From assembly GCA_030867185.1 (NCBI GenBank), contig CM061497.1, positions 35,577,517 through 35,641,516 on the forward strand: a stretch of DNA of 64,000 nt, read 5' to 3'. The notes below the pieces were generated by a model, which saw nothing but the letters and a program-made list of their open reading frames with translations, was not told where the DNA came from and searched no databases. Position 1 is the first letter of the stretch; each line of letters starts with the position of its first letter. Origin of the DNA: Tagetes erecta (lineage: Eukaryota; Streptophyta; Magnoliopsida; Asterales; Asteraceae). The translations under genes and the position numbers were made by a program. Positions 23,901-34,329 of this stretch are shown in pieces.

Positions 23901-26009
23901 AACTCCCCTAGTGCTTTTCCGTGACCCGTTCGATATTTTGCTAGAAGGGCCCTAGGGGTAGGTACACAACATGCCTGAAAAACTGAGTATGGGTATGTTC
24001 ATCGAATCTGACCATAATTTTGGTCCTAGAGACTTTTCTAGAATATTTTATGACTCCACGAAAGAATCGGATCAACGAAAACTCTCTAGAGCTTTCCCGA
24101 GTCTTGTTCGAAATTTTGCTAGAAGGGCCCAAGGGGTAGGTACACAGCGTGCCCGAAAAACTGAGTATGGGACTTTTCACCGAATCTGACCATAATTTTG
24201 GTCCTGGAGACTTCCCTCAAATATTTTATGTTTCCACGAAAGAATCGGATCAAGGAAATTCGCCTAGTGTTTTTCCGTGACCCGTTCAAAATTTTGCTAG
24301 AAGGGCCCTAGGGGTAGATACACAGCGTGCCTGAAAAACTGAGTATGAGACTGTTCATCATATCTAATCATAATTTTGGTCCTGGAGACTTTTCTCGAAT
24401 ATTTTATGACTCCACGAAAGAATCGGATCAACGAAAACTCCCTAGAGCTTTCCCGTGACCCGTTCGAAATTTTGCTACAAGGGCCCTAAGGGTAGGTACA
24501 GAGCGTGCCCGAAAAACTGAGTATGGGTCTGTTCATTGAATCTGACCATAATTTTGGTCCTGGATACTTCCCTCAAATATTTTATGACTCCACAAAAAAA
24601 TCGGATCAACGAAAAATCCTTAGAGCTTTCCCGTGACCCGTTCGAAATATTGCTAGAAGGGCCCTAGTGGTAGGTACACAGCGTGCCCGAAAAACAGAGT
24701 ATGGGTCTATTCATCGAATCTGACCATAATTTTGGTCCTGGAGACTTCCCTCGAATATTTAATGACTCTAAGAAAGAATCGGATCAATGAAAACTCCCCT
24801 AGTGCTTTTCCGTGACCCGTTCGATATTTTGCTAGAAGGGCCCTAGGGGTAGGTACACAACATGCCTGAAAAACTGAGTATGGGTATGTTCATCGAATCT
24901 GACCATAATTTTGGTCCTAGAGACTTTTCTAGAATATTTTATGACTCCACGAAAGAATCGGATCAACGAAAACTCCCTAGAGCTTTCCCGAGTCCAGTTC
25001 GAATTTTTGCTAGAAGGGACCTAGGGGTAGGTACACAGCGTGCCTGAAAAACTGAGTATGAGTATGTTCATAGAATCTGACCATAATTTTGGTCCTGGAG
25101 ACTTGTCTCGAATATTTTATGACTCCACGAAAGAATCGGATCAATGAAATTCGCTAATGCTTTTCCGTGACCCGTTCAAAATTTTGCTAGAAGTGCCCTA
25201 GGGGTATGTACACAGCGTGCCTGAAAAACTGAGTATGGGTCCGTTCATCGAATCTGACCATAATTTTGGTCCTGGAGACTTTTCTCGAATATTTTATGAC
25301 TCCACGAAAGAATCGGATCAACGAAAACTACCTAGAGCTTTCCCGTGACCCGTTCGATATTTTGCTAGAAGGGCTCTAGGGGTAGGTACATAGCGTGCCC
25401 GAAAAACTGAGTATGGGTCTGTTCATTGAATCTGACAATAATTTTGGTACTGGATACTTCTCCCAAATATTTTATGACTCCACAAAAAAATCGGATCAAC
25501 GAAAACTCCCTAGAGCTTTCCCGTGACCCGTTCGAAATATTGCTAGAAGGGCCCTAGTGGTAGGTACACAGCGTGCCCGAAAAACTGAGTATGGGTCTGT
25601 TCATCGAATCTGGCCATGATTTTGGTCCTGGAGACTTCCCTCGAATATTTTATGACTCTAAGAAAGAATCGGATCAATGAAAACTCCCCTAGTGCTTTTC
25701 CGTGACCCGTTCGATATTTTGCTAGAAGGGCCCTAGGGGTAGGTACACAGCGTGCCTGAAAAATTGAGTATGGGTATGTTCATCGAATCTGACCATAATT
25801 TTGGTTCTGGAGACTTTTCTCGAATATTTTATGACTCCACGAAAGAATCGGATCAACGAAAAATCCCTAGAGCTTTCCCGTGACCCGTTTGAAATTTTGC
25901 TAGATGGGCCCTAAGGGTAGGTACAGAGCGTGCCCGAAAAACTGAGTATGGGTCTGTTCGTTGAATCTGACCATAATTTTGGTCCTGGAGACTTTTCTCG
26001 AATATTTTA
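20968..26009. repeat. ~178-bp tandem satellite, middle array
   Basis: About 28 monomers by arithmetic, the same family as the flanking arrays. Three monomer classes alternate: one with GACTCTAAGAAAG and TTCGATATTTTGC, one with GACTCCACGAAAG and CCCGAGTC, and one with TGTTTCCACGAAAG and AATTCGC. Units with GTAGATACACAGCG plus TGAGACTGTTCATCATATC recur near 22165, 23411 and 24302, spacings of 1246 and 891 bp (7 and 5 monomers). The array is cut by element 2 and continues at 41705. Confidence 0.97.
26005..26009. repeat. Target site duplication, left copy (TTTTA)
   Basis: TTTTA directly precedes the 5' LTR and is repeated directly after the 3' LTR at 41705-41709. Removing the element and one copy restores an ordinary monomer (AATATTTTATGACTCC). 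Confidence 0.95.
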
Positions 26010-26344
26010 TGTTAGGGCTATTTCCTAGTTAAGATTTACTTTGTATTTGTTTTACATTTTATGTATAGTTTAGGGTTTATTTTGTTATATTCCTTAAACT
26101 TGTAATTGTTGCTTTAAAGCATGTAGTGAGAGAGTGTGAGGAGAGAGGCTAGATCACTATTCACGTTAGAGAGAGAACTAAGTGTGTGTGATTTATTTTC
26201 TCCTGCACTTGTACTACAAATCTGCTTTGATCATCAATATACAAAAGAGAATTATTAGTATGAATTGTGTTAATGATTAAACTGTGTTTGTGTATGAATT
26301 ATTCTGATCATTGAGCGATATTATCGATCCAATTGAACCTATCA
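26010..26344 (+). repeat. 5' LTR of element 2 (335 bp)
   Basis: It begins TGTTAGGG and ends CCTATCA, and reads the same as 41370-41704 at every position compared. It should carry the promoter and the polyadenylation region. An AT-rich stretch ATATACAAAAGAG near 26238 could hold a TATA element, but I would not insist on it. Purine-rich GAGAGAG stretches lie in its middle. Confidence 0.97.
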
Positions 26345-26346
26345 AT

Positions 26347-26358
26347 TGGTATCAGAGC
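26347..26358 (+). other. Primer binding site (tRNA-iMet)
   Basis: TGGTATCAGAGC starts 2 bp after the LTR. It is complementary to the 3' end of plant initiator tRNA-Met, the usual primer of Ty1/copia elements. Confidence 0.93.
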
Positions 26359-26740
26359 TGTTGGTATTGTGTTCTTCGCTATTCATCAAGCAAAACACTA
26401 CAATATTGCTCAAATATCATGATCTGAATGAATTGTTGCTGTTTTTAGTTGTGATTTATCATCGCAATCACTCATAATTCACAACGATTGTGCAAATTCC
26501 ATCAGATTATCATCAGATCTGAGGAATTAAGAAGATTGAAAAAGTTACTGTTCGATCGAATTTTGCTCAAATTCATCAAAATTTGATCATGTTTTGGATT
26601 GATTGAGATTAGGGATTGATAATCGGACCATTTCACTGCTTGTGTGTGAATTTTGAAAGAATTGGACAAGTTTTTGACAAACCCAGAAAAATTCTCATGA
26701 TGAAGATGATGAACAGTATGAACTTGGTTGAAGATTAACT
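26359..26740 (+). other. Proximal leader of element 2
   Basis: Between the primer site and the first motif array there are about 380 bp of AT-rich sequence. I see no coding frame of note. In many retroelements this zone carries dimerisation and packaging signals, but nothing here identifies them. Confidence 0.5.
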
Positions 26741-27227
26741 TGCCGGGTGATAAATTTGACTTAGACAATTTCCTTTGGACTTAGATTGAAGAACAATTAG
26801 GTCCTGTGCAGCCGTGTAAAGGATTTTGTGCTAGACGGGTAAAGAATTTGACGAGGAAAAAGTGTTACTGTTCAGCCGGATCAACAACTGTTGTGCCGGG
26901 TAATACACTGTTACGCTGGGTGATTAACATTTCCAGCCGGGTGATCAACAACTGTGTAGCCGGGTAAACAACTCTGCCGTGTGATCGACAACTATTCAGC
27001 CGGGTAAAGCTTTTTGCCGTGTCAAGATTCAAGCCGGGTCAAGTTATCTGCCGTGTGAAGTTATTTCTTGTTGCCGGGTAACTGTTCTGCCGGGTAAAGA
27101 ATTCAAGACTTACAACTGTTGAGCCGTGTGACTGCTTAGACGGGTGAAGACTTTTTCTCTGCCGGGTGAAGAACAAAGCTACTGTTTAGCCGGGTGAAGA
27201 AGGATTTTCACTGTTCAGCCGTGTGAC
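26741..27227 (+). repeat. Array of GCCGGGTRA motifs in the gag leader
   Basis: Around 20 copies of GCCGGGTAA, GCCGGGTGA, GCCGTGTGA and close variants lie in under 500 bp, at irregular intervals and mostly preceded by A or T. The array ends about 130 bp before the Gag start. A sister array sits before ORF3, so each long ORF group of this element is preceded by one. There is no complementary CCCGT array here, unlike at ORF3. Confidence 0.82.
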
Positions 27228-27360
27228 TCATTTTTAGTTGTTTTAATCCTTGTTTTCTTATCTTGTCATTAATTACTTGTCTTTATTTTAGTAGTTTAAC
27301 TATTTCTTTTCAAAATTAACTAAAACCAAAAATATTTTCTTTAAATTTTTTTTTAAAAAA

Positions 27361-30300
27361 ATGGCACCTAATGATGATTCTGATAACCGTGTTCCTAGAC
27401 TTGTCAATCGTGCAGATTTCAAGAATTGGACGCTTAGACTAAAGCATCATCTTTGCTCAATAGACAATGATCTGTGGAAGTCAATTGAAAAGGGTCCTCA
27501 CATACCTACTCAGACAGCTCCAGATAGTGCAAGTACCTACACCAAAGACTCTACTGAACCTTATCCAAAGGATAATTTGTCAGGAGAAGATTTGAAGAAA
27601 GTGAAGAATGATTGCAAAGCATATTCTTTGATGTGTAAGGGATTGCCACTACAAGTACTGTCAAGGTTGGACACCTATCAAACAGGTTATACATTGTTCA
27701 AGGCTTTGAAGTCTATTTCTGAAGGAGGTGAGCAACTCAGGAGTCTCAAGAAACAGAAGTTGAAGAGACAGTTGGAGTTATTTGAACACATTGCTGGAGA
27801 ATCAGTGCACCAAATGATGAATAGGTTTGTTCATCTGACTACTGAAATGACCAATGCGGGTGCAAAGACAGATCTCCAAGATTTGAATGACAGATTGTTA
27901 TGTGCACTTCCATCATCATGGAAACAGACTGTGACTTTACTGAAACATACTGACAAGTTTCCGATGGATCTAGATTTGCTCATTGCAAAGATAGAGGAAG
28001 TAGAGATTGATGAAGGTTCTAGAAACAATGACAGAACTGGTTCACATGCACAATACAAATATATTGTGAATCCTGCTAATACTGTGGAGAATGCTTTTCT
28101 TGCACAAGATGCAACAAAGTTTGAAGAAGAGGGTGATTTATTTGTGGGCGCAAGTTTTTATACTGATTCATCATACTTTCCAAGCTCGCCAACTTATTCT
28201 CAACCTCAATCTCCACCAAGAGCTCAAGTTCAAAGTCAGAATCTGAAGAATCAAGTAGAAAGTCAAAGTTCGAATGTTCAAGCAAAAGTAAAAGATGTGA
28301 TGAACATCTTGTTACAAGATGAAGAGACCAAAACTGCCTTTACAGCTTTTATGGCAAGTTTTCAAGCATACCAAGGAAGTCACTTAAGTCAAATGGACGT
28401 TGTTCTTCAAGACTTATTTGAGATGGATCCTGATGACGTTGAGGAAATGGATTTGAATTGGCAAATGGTGATAGTTGCATATCGAACACAAAAGCATGCA
28501 TATGTTAACCGAAGCTACAAGCCTCATGCAAACAAGAAGGTTGGATTTGACAAATCAAAGGCCAGATGTTTCAATTGTAACTGTTATGGTCATTTTTCAA
28601 GAGAATGCAAAGCTCCTAAGAATCAGAATTTCAATGACCAAGCTAGTTCAAGTAATCAAGGTCAAGGTCAAAGCTCACAACAGTCTTCGAGCTACCAAAG
28701 CAGAAATCAACGTTTCTTTCAGAAACCATATCAAAGTCTTCCCATGCCAGAACTGAAGGATGAAGGCAAGAAACCAGAAGATCAAACTAAGGCACTGGTG
28801 GTCAGTGTAAAAGATGGTTATGATTGGAGCGCATATGCAGAACAATTCACATCTGATCTTACATCGAATTTCGCACTGGTATGTGAAATCGAAGAGGATT
28901 GGTCAGAAGAAGGAGATATCAAAGTGATTGATGCTGTGAGTGAAGATTCAGAGGAATATGACTGGAGTGCCAAGTCTGATCCTGTTGAAGAATCTGAGTC
29001 AGAAATTGCGCTGATGGCTACATCCAGTGAGTCTTCATCATCTACCGAACAACCAAAGGTTAGTACTGATTTACCCCCTAACTATGTTCCTTTACCTACT
29101 GATGTGAAAGAAAGGTTATGTTCAGAACAATGCATTCAACAAGTAGAACATTATCGAACTCATTCATTTAAAATTGGTGATAAATTAAGCAAACATGAGA
29201 AAATTCATGAACAACTTAAAATTGATCACAAAATTTCTGATGAGAAGATTTTGTCACTTAAAGAATCATGGAACAAGACCTTAAAGGAACTGGAACTGGT
29301 AACAAAACAACTTGAAGAAATGACAAAGAACTTTGAACAAGAAAAAGTTGCTCATGCTGTCACACAAGTTGAATTAACAAAAGTGAAAAGTTGTAAAACA
29401 ATGGTTAAACAACTTATAAGTGAAAGAGGTAACAAAACCAAAACAGGGTTGGGTTTCACTCATGAACCAATGCCTAATTCAATCACACAAACTTTACCAG
29501 AAAACTTTAATGAATTTGATCATTCACCTGAAAATGAACGAAAATTCAAAGAAATTCAAAGAAGTAAATCCGAATCTGAAGGATCTGAAGTTTTGATGGA
29601 AAGTTTGAAAGAAGAAGATGGTGTGACTACTGAAGCTGACGATGAAGCTAGCAACAAATCAGAGCCTGTTCTGATTCAACTTGTTGAGTATCCGGAACTG
29701 ACTCCGAAGTCAGAAACAGTGAAGGAAGAAGGTGAATTTTCAGGATACAATGATCCTGAATACATCAAGTGGAAGAAGGAACAGAAGGCGCAAGTTGCTG
29801 TTCAACTGATCAAGAAGCAAGAAGTGAAAAAGACTGAAGTTTCGAATGCAAAAATGCAGAAATTAAAATCGAAAGTCAATCAATCTGAAACAAAAATGTC
29901 ACAAGGTAAAAGTGTCATAAAATCGAATGACAACTCCAAAGCTCAAACTGTTAAAACTGATAAGGTTAAACCTGTCAAAAGGAAAGTGTCAAAAGGAAAA
30001 ACAATTAAGTTTGTGTCTGCAGGAACGTTTGATTTGAACGGATCTTATGGTAAACCAATCAATTCCCCAATCAAATCTAACTCTGGTCTGAAAACAGGTT
30101 CAGGTCCTAAGTCTTCCGCTGTCAATGATAAGAGAATTGAATCTAAAAAGGTAACCAAACAGAACAGTTTAAAATCGAACCAAAGTCCCATGCAATCAAA
30201 ATCACAAACAAAGTCTCCACAAAAGAATCAAGTTAATCTAAAACCGAACAAAACTGAAAATGAATCACGAGTGGGTTCAACATCAAAAGTTAACAATCGG

Positions 30301-30873
30301 CTCTTTAGGATTAGCAAGAAACATTGTGAGATATGTGATCGTTATAACCATGCAACTGCTGAATGTTTCTTTAACAGGTACTGCAGTTACTGTGACAAAA
30401 GAAATCATTCTTCAGAAGAATGTTTTTATAACAAATTTTGTGAAATTTGTGAAAGGAGAAATCATGACACAAAGGATTGTTTCTTTCGAACAAACTCAAC
30501 AAGAGAAATGACACCATTTCCAAATTTTCAAAGAAATCAATCATTTGGTTTTCAAAATGTTAATCAAAGTCATTCTCCTGTTTTGAGAAAGTTTAATCGA
30601 AACAATTCAGTTTCTAATTTGCAGGTTAACAGTTTTAAACCAAGAGCTTTGATGGTAAGAAACCAAAAGTTTGAAAATAACCTTGATCCTAAGTTAGAGG
30701 AAAGGTTTATTGCTTTGAGAAGAAAGCAATCAATGCACGCCAATGGGCGAAATAGTTTTCAAAATCTCTCAAATGAAACAAGTTTTCAAAGTCTTCATTA
30801 TCAACATGTTACTGTTACAGATAGATTCGGAAAACCCAAGACCATGTGGGCCTGGGTTGACCAAACTAACTAA
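27361..30873 (+). CDS. gag: Gag polyprotein (1170 aa) with four CCHC zinc knuckles
   Basis: The start is the ATG in a favourable AAAAAAATGG context at the end of the leader; the stop is TAA at 30871. Residues ~10-235 resemble the copia Gag capsid-like region (UBN2 type). A CX2CX4HX4C knuckle lies at 403-416. Acidic stretches follow, with two YDWSA motifs at 487 and 533. A coiled coil is likely at ~629-690, and a Lys/Ser-rich basic region at ~800-980. Three more CX2CX4HX4C knuckles start at 989, 1008 and 1027, exactly 19 residues apart, and lack the usual Gly. Gag packages the RNA in virus-like particles in the cytoplasm. At 1170 residues it is far longer than common copia Gags. Confidence 0.93.
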   Translation: MAPNDDSDNRVPRLVNRADFKNWTLRLKHHLCSIDNDLWKSIEKGPHIPTQTAPDSASTYTKDSTEPYPKDNLSGEDLKKVKNDCKAYSLMCKGLPLQVLSRLDTYQTGYTLFKALKSISEGGEQLRSLKKQKLKRQLELFEHIAGESVHQMMNRFVHLTTEMTNAGAKTDLQDLNDRLLCALPSSWKQTVTLLKHTDKFPMDLDLLIAKIEEVEIDEGSRNNDRTGSHAQYKYIVNPANTVENAFLAQDATKFEEEGDLFVGASFYTDSSYFPSSPTYSQPQSPPRAQVQSQNLKNQVESQSSNVQAKVKDVMNILLQDEETKTAFTAFMASFQAYQGSHLSQMDVVLQDLFEMDPDDVEEMDLNWQMVIVAYRTQKHAYVNRSYKPHANKKVGFDKSKARCFNCNCYGHFSRECKAPKNQNFNDQASSSNQGQGQSSQQSSSYQSRNQRFFQKPYQSLPMPELKDEGKKPEDQTKALVVSVKDGYDWSAYAEQFTSDLTSNFALVCEIEEDWSEEGDIKVIDAVSEDSEEYDWSAKSDPVEESESEIALMATSSESSSSTEQPKVSTDLPPNYVPLPTDVKERLCSEQCIQQVEHYRTHSFKIGDKLSKHEKIHEQLKIDHKISDEKILSLKESWNKTLKELELVTKQLEEMTKNFEQEKVAHAVTQVELTKVKSCKTMVKQLISERGNKTKTGLGFTHEPMPNSITQTLPENFNEFDHSPENERKFKEIQRSKSESEGSEVLMESLKEEDGVTTEADDEASNKSEPVLIQLVEYPELTPKSETVKEEGEFSGYNDPEYIKWKKEQKAQVAVQLIKKQEVKKTEVSNAKMQKLKSKVNQSETKMSQGKSVIKSNDNSKAQTVKTDKVKPVKRKVSKGKTIKFVSAGTFDLNGSYGKPINSPIKSNSGLKTGSGPKSSAVNDKRIESKKVTKQNSLKSNQSPMQSKSQTKSPQKNQVNLKPNKTENESRVGSTSKVNNRLFRISKKHCEICDRYNHATAECFFNRYCSYCDKRNHSSEECFYNKFCEICERRNHDTKDCFFRTNSTREMTPFPNFQRNQSFGFQNVNQSHSPVLRKFNRNNSVSNLQVNSFKPRALMVRNQKFENNLDPKLEERFIALRRKQSMHANGRNSFQNLSNETSFQSLHYQHVTVTDRFGKPKTMWAWVDQTN

Positions 30874-30891
30874 GTGATTGTTGAAATGCAG
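30655..30891 (+). other. Candidate alternative intron removing the Gag stop
   Basis: The donor GATG|GTAAGA is at 30655. The branch-like AACTAAC ends at 30870, and the acceptor GAAATGCAG|GTT is at 30891. Both ends are in phase 0. The 237-bp segment contains the TAA at 30871, so removing it would join Gag residue 1098 in frame to Pol Val7. Readthrough of TAA is the alternative. No RNA evidence is at hand. Confidence 0.45.
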
Positions 30892-33800
30892 GTTCGCCCA
30901 AGAAGACCTATCAACTCATGGTTTGTTGATAGTGGGTGTAGCCGGCATATGACAGGCAACCATGCCTTGCTTCAAGACTTTAAGCTGAAGAATGGTACAC
31001 ACGTTGCATTTGGAGGTGATGCCGGTGGTAAAATAACAGGAGAGGGAACCGTATCAAATGGGGTCATTAGTTTTGATAAAGTCAACTACTGTGCACAGTT
31101 GAACTTTATTTTACTAAGTGTATCTCAAATCTGTGATAAATCTTATTCAACTTTATTTGATGATTCTTTCTGTTATATACTCAAGCCAGGTTTCAAGATT
31201 GACAATGAGTGGGTGGTGGTTAAAGCTCCAAGAGATCGTGATGTATACAAGCTTGATATGTCGCAGATTGATGCTGAAACCGAAACTACTTGTCTCATTG
31301 CACATGCTTCAAATGATGAGAGTCAGCTTTGGCATAGACGGCTGGGCCATTCAAACTTCAGAAACATGAATCGACTGGTGACTGGAAATCACGCTGTAGG
31401 AATACCATCAAAGAAGTTCTCTACAACTGATCTCTGTCCAGCATGTTTGAAAGGAAAACAGCACCGAATGTCTTTTAAGTCCAAGCCAGAAAACTCCATT
31501 TCAAAACCCTTGCAGATGCTACATATGGATCTTTTCGGACCAACAAATGTTCAAAGCATCGGAAAGAAGTCTTACTGTTTTGTCATCATTGATGATTTTA
31601 CTAGATTTTCTTGGGTTTATTTCTTGCATGTTAAATCTGAAACTGCTGAGTTGTTAAAAGAATTTATTATCAAAGTTGAAAATCAATTGGATTGTAAAGT
31701 GAAAACTTTAAGAAGTGATAATGGAACAGAATTTAAGAACGCTAATGTTGATATGTTTTGTGCAGAAAAAGGAATTGCTAGACAATTTAGTGCTCCAAGA
31801 ACGCCTCAACAAAACGGGGTTGCGGAACGGAAAAATCGGACACTGATTGAAGCAGCAAGATCCATGCTCGCAGATGCCAAAATCCCTATTACTTTTTGGG
31901 ACGAAGCTATTGCTACTGCGTGTTTTGTGCAAAACAGAACACTATTGGTTCAGGATAAAAATAAAACATCTTATGAGTTATTATTTGGAAGAAAACCGAA
32001 TATTTCATACTTGAAAGCATTTGGTTGTCCTGTATCTATTCTAAATTTAAGTGATCATCTCGGGAAATTTGAGTCAAAATCTGACGATGGATTTTTCCTT
32101 GGTTATTCGTCTGTTTCTAAAGCTTATCGGGTTTTTAATAGCAAAACAAACACTGTTATTGAAACTATTAATGTAAAGTTTTTAGAAAATTCGTTTCCGT
32201 CAGTGGCTCATGGTCCCGAATGGTTATTTGATTTAGATTCGTTATCAAAATCTTTCAATTCTAACTTATTTGATTTTTCAGGAAAAACGAACAAAGAATC
32301 AGGCGACTTGGGATGCTTTAGTGACGATTCTGATAATGACGATGATGGCAATCTTAATTCTGAGTATCCATTCATGTCATTTCATAATCCTGATCATGTA
32401 AAATCCAGTCAAGATCCGGGTCCTTCTGGTTCTCAAGAAGATCAAGAATCAAATATTCTTGGTGATGATGTTAATTCGCAAAGTTCTCCTAATGATGGTG
32501 GATCTGTTCAACCATCATCAGATCCGAATGCTGAAGTTATTCCAGAATCATTTGATTACTTCATCAATTCACCGGATCAAGTCCCGAATTTCACTCCGCA
32601 TACTTCTACCATTCTACAAGAACTACCGAATCTGAATCAGTCTAATCTGGAGAGTCAAGTGCAAGGAGATGTTATACCAACTCATCGAATTCACAAGAAA
32701 CATCCTGTCTCTCAGATTATCGGGCCGTTGAATCAGAGAACTACAAGAAGTCAAACTGAGCAAGCAAATGTTTGTCTTTATTCATGTTTCCTTTCTCAAG
32801 TGGTGCCGAAGAACATTTCAGAAGCGTTGCAAGATAATAGTTGGATTGAAGCCATGCAAGAGGAGTTACTTCAATTTCGCAAACAAGAGGTTTGGAAATT
32901 AGTGGATTTACCTGAAGGAGAAAATGCGATTGGTACAAGATGGTTGTACAAAAACAAGCCAGATGAACGTGGCATTGTTGTGAGAAACAAAGCAAGACTT
33001 ATTGCACAAGGATATACTCAGGAAGAAGGCATTGATTATGAAGAAGTGTTTGCTCCGGTCGCAAGACTTGAAGCTATACGCGTTTTTCTTGCATATGCTT
33101 CCTTCATGAAGTTTAAAGTATTCCAAATGGACGTTAAAGGTGCTTTTCTGTATGGACCAATTACAGATGATGTATATGTCAGACAACCTCCGGGTTTTGA
33201 AGATCCTGATTATCCTCATCGTGTATACAAGTTGAGTAAAGCTCTATATGGTCTACATCAAGCTCCAAGGATTTGGTACGAGACGCTATCTAAGCATTTA
33301 CTAGAACATGGATTTACAAGAGGTCAGATTGATCCAACTTTATTTATGAAGAGGGAGAATGAAGATCTGTTATGTGTTCAAGTATATGTGGACGATATTA
33401 TTTTCGGATCAACCAGTGCGTCCATGTGCAAAGAGTTTGAAGAAATCATGAAGTCAAGATTTCAGATGAGTTCAATGGGGGAGATTAATTTCTTTCTTGG
33501 ATTGCAAGTTAAACAATCAGCAGATGGAATTTTTATCAACCAATCAAAGTTCGTTGAGAAGTTGCTGAAAAAGTTCAAGATGCAAGATTGTCAGACTATT
33601 CGAACTCCATCTGATGTGAACTGCAAGATACAGCCGGATCCAAAAGGCAAATACGTGGATCAAACACTATACAGATCGATGATTGGTTCGTTGATGTATC
33701 TTACTGCATCAAGACCAGACATTATGTACGCTGTATGTGTGTGCGCAAGATATCAGTCTGATCCGAAAGAGTCGCACCTTGTTGCTGTTAAACGTATTTT

Positions 33801-34329
33801 CAGATACCTTAAAGGGAAACCGAATCTTGGGTTATGGTATCCTTATGAAGGCAATTTTGAATTATATAGTTATTTTGATAGTGACTTTGGTGGGTGTGCT
33901 CTTGACAGGAAATCGACTACTGGTGGATGTCAATTTCTGGGTCCTAGACTTGTCTCTTGGCAATGCAAGAAGCAAACCAACGTTTCTGTATCCACAGCTG
34001 AAGCAGAGTATATCGCTGCATCTGCAGGATGTTCTCAAGTTTTGTGGCTACAAAACCAATTGCTTGACTACGGGTTTAACTTTCTCAAAACTCCTATTTA
34101 CATAGACAATACTGCTGCTATGTTCATTACTGCTAATCCTGTTCAACACTCAAAAACCAAACATATCGAAATTCGATATCACTTTTTAAGAGACAACTCT
34201 GAAAAAGGTTTAATAATTTTGATTAAAGTTCATACCGACAAACAACTGGCAGATCTTTTCACAAAATCTTTTTTGTCAGGCCGGTTTGAATTTTTAATTC
34301 AATCCATAGGATTAATCAATCATGATTGA
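30874..34329 (+). CDS. pol: Pol polyprotein: protease, integrase, reverse transcriptase, RNase H (1151 aa)
   Basis: The frame is the same as gag and follows one TAA codon; no separate ATG is needed if made as Gag-Pol. The protease active site is DSG at 19-21. The integrase zinc part has H154, H159, C188 and C191. The integrase core has D219, D282 and E318 (D-62-D-35-E). An acidic, serine-rich linker spans ~455-640. The reverse transcriptase has its first Asp at D753 (QMDVKGAF) and YVDD with D840/D841. RNase H has D1002 (DSDFGG) and E1043 (STAEAEY). All expected catalytic residues are seen and there is no frameshift. It cuts the polyprotein, copies the RNA and inserts the DNA. Confidence 0.96.
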   Translation: MIVEMQVRPRRPINSWFVDSGCSRHMTGNHALLQDFKLKNGTHVAFGGDAGGKITGEGTVSNGVISFDKVNYCAQLNFILLSVSQICDKSYSTLFDDSFCYILKPGFKIDNEWVVVKAPRDRDVYKLDMSQIDAETETTCLIAHASNDESQLWHRRLGHSNFRNMNRLVTGNHAVGIPSKKFSTTDLCPACLKGKQHRMSFKSKPENSISKPLQMLHMDLFGPTNVQSIGKKSYCFVIIDDFTRFSWVYFLHVKSETAELLKEFIIKVENQLDCKVKTLRSDNGTEFKNANVDMFCAEKGIARQFSAPRTPQQNGVAERKNRTLIEAARSMLADAKIPITFWDEAIATACFVQNRTLLVQDKNKTSYELLFGRKPNISYLKAFGCPVSILNLSDHLGKFESKSDDGFFLGYSSVSKAYRVFNSKTNTVIETINVKFLENSFPSVAHGPEWLFDLDSLSKSFNSNLFDFSGKTNKESGDLGCFSDDSDNDDDGNLNSEYPFMSFHNPDHVKSSQDPGPSGSQEDQESNILGDDVNSQSSPNDGGSVQPSSDPNAEVIPESFDYFINSPDQVPNFTPHTSTILQELPNLNQSNLESQVQGDVIPTHRIHKKHPVSQIIGPLNQRTTRSQTEQANVCLYSCFLSQVVPKNISEALQDNSWIEAMQEELLQFRKQEVWKLVDLPEGENAIGTRWLYKNKPDERGIVVRNKARLIAQGYTQEEGIDYEEVFAPVARLEAIRVFLAYASFMKFKVFQMDVKGAFLYGPITDDVYVRQPPGFEDPDYPHRVYKLSKALYGLHQAPRIWYETLSKHLLEHGFTRGQIDPTLFMKRENEDLLCVQVYVDDIIFGSTSASMCKEFEEIMKSRFQMSSMGEINFFLGLQVKQSADGIFINQSKFVEKLLKKFKMQDCQTIRTPSDVNCKIQPDPKGKYVDQTLYRSMIGSLMYLTASRPDIMYAVCVCARYQSDPKESHLVAVKRIFRYLKGKPNLGLWYPYEGNFELYSYFDSDFGGCALDRKSTTGGCQFLGPRLVSWQCKKQTNVSVSTAEAEYIAASAGCSQVLWLQNQLLDYGFNFLKTPIYIDNTAAMFITANPVQHSKTKHIEIRYHFLRDNSEKGLIILIKVHTDKQLADLFTKSFLSGRFEFLIQSIGLINHD

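Noticed and set aside
7699..26009. CRISPR-like regular repeats
   Set aside because: The repeats are full-length tandem monomers without unique spacers, in a eukaryotic context.
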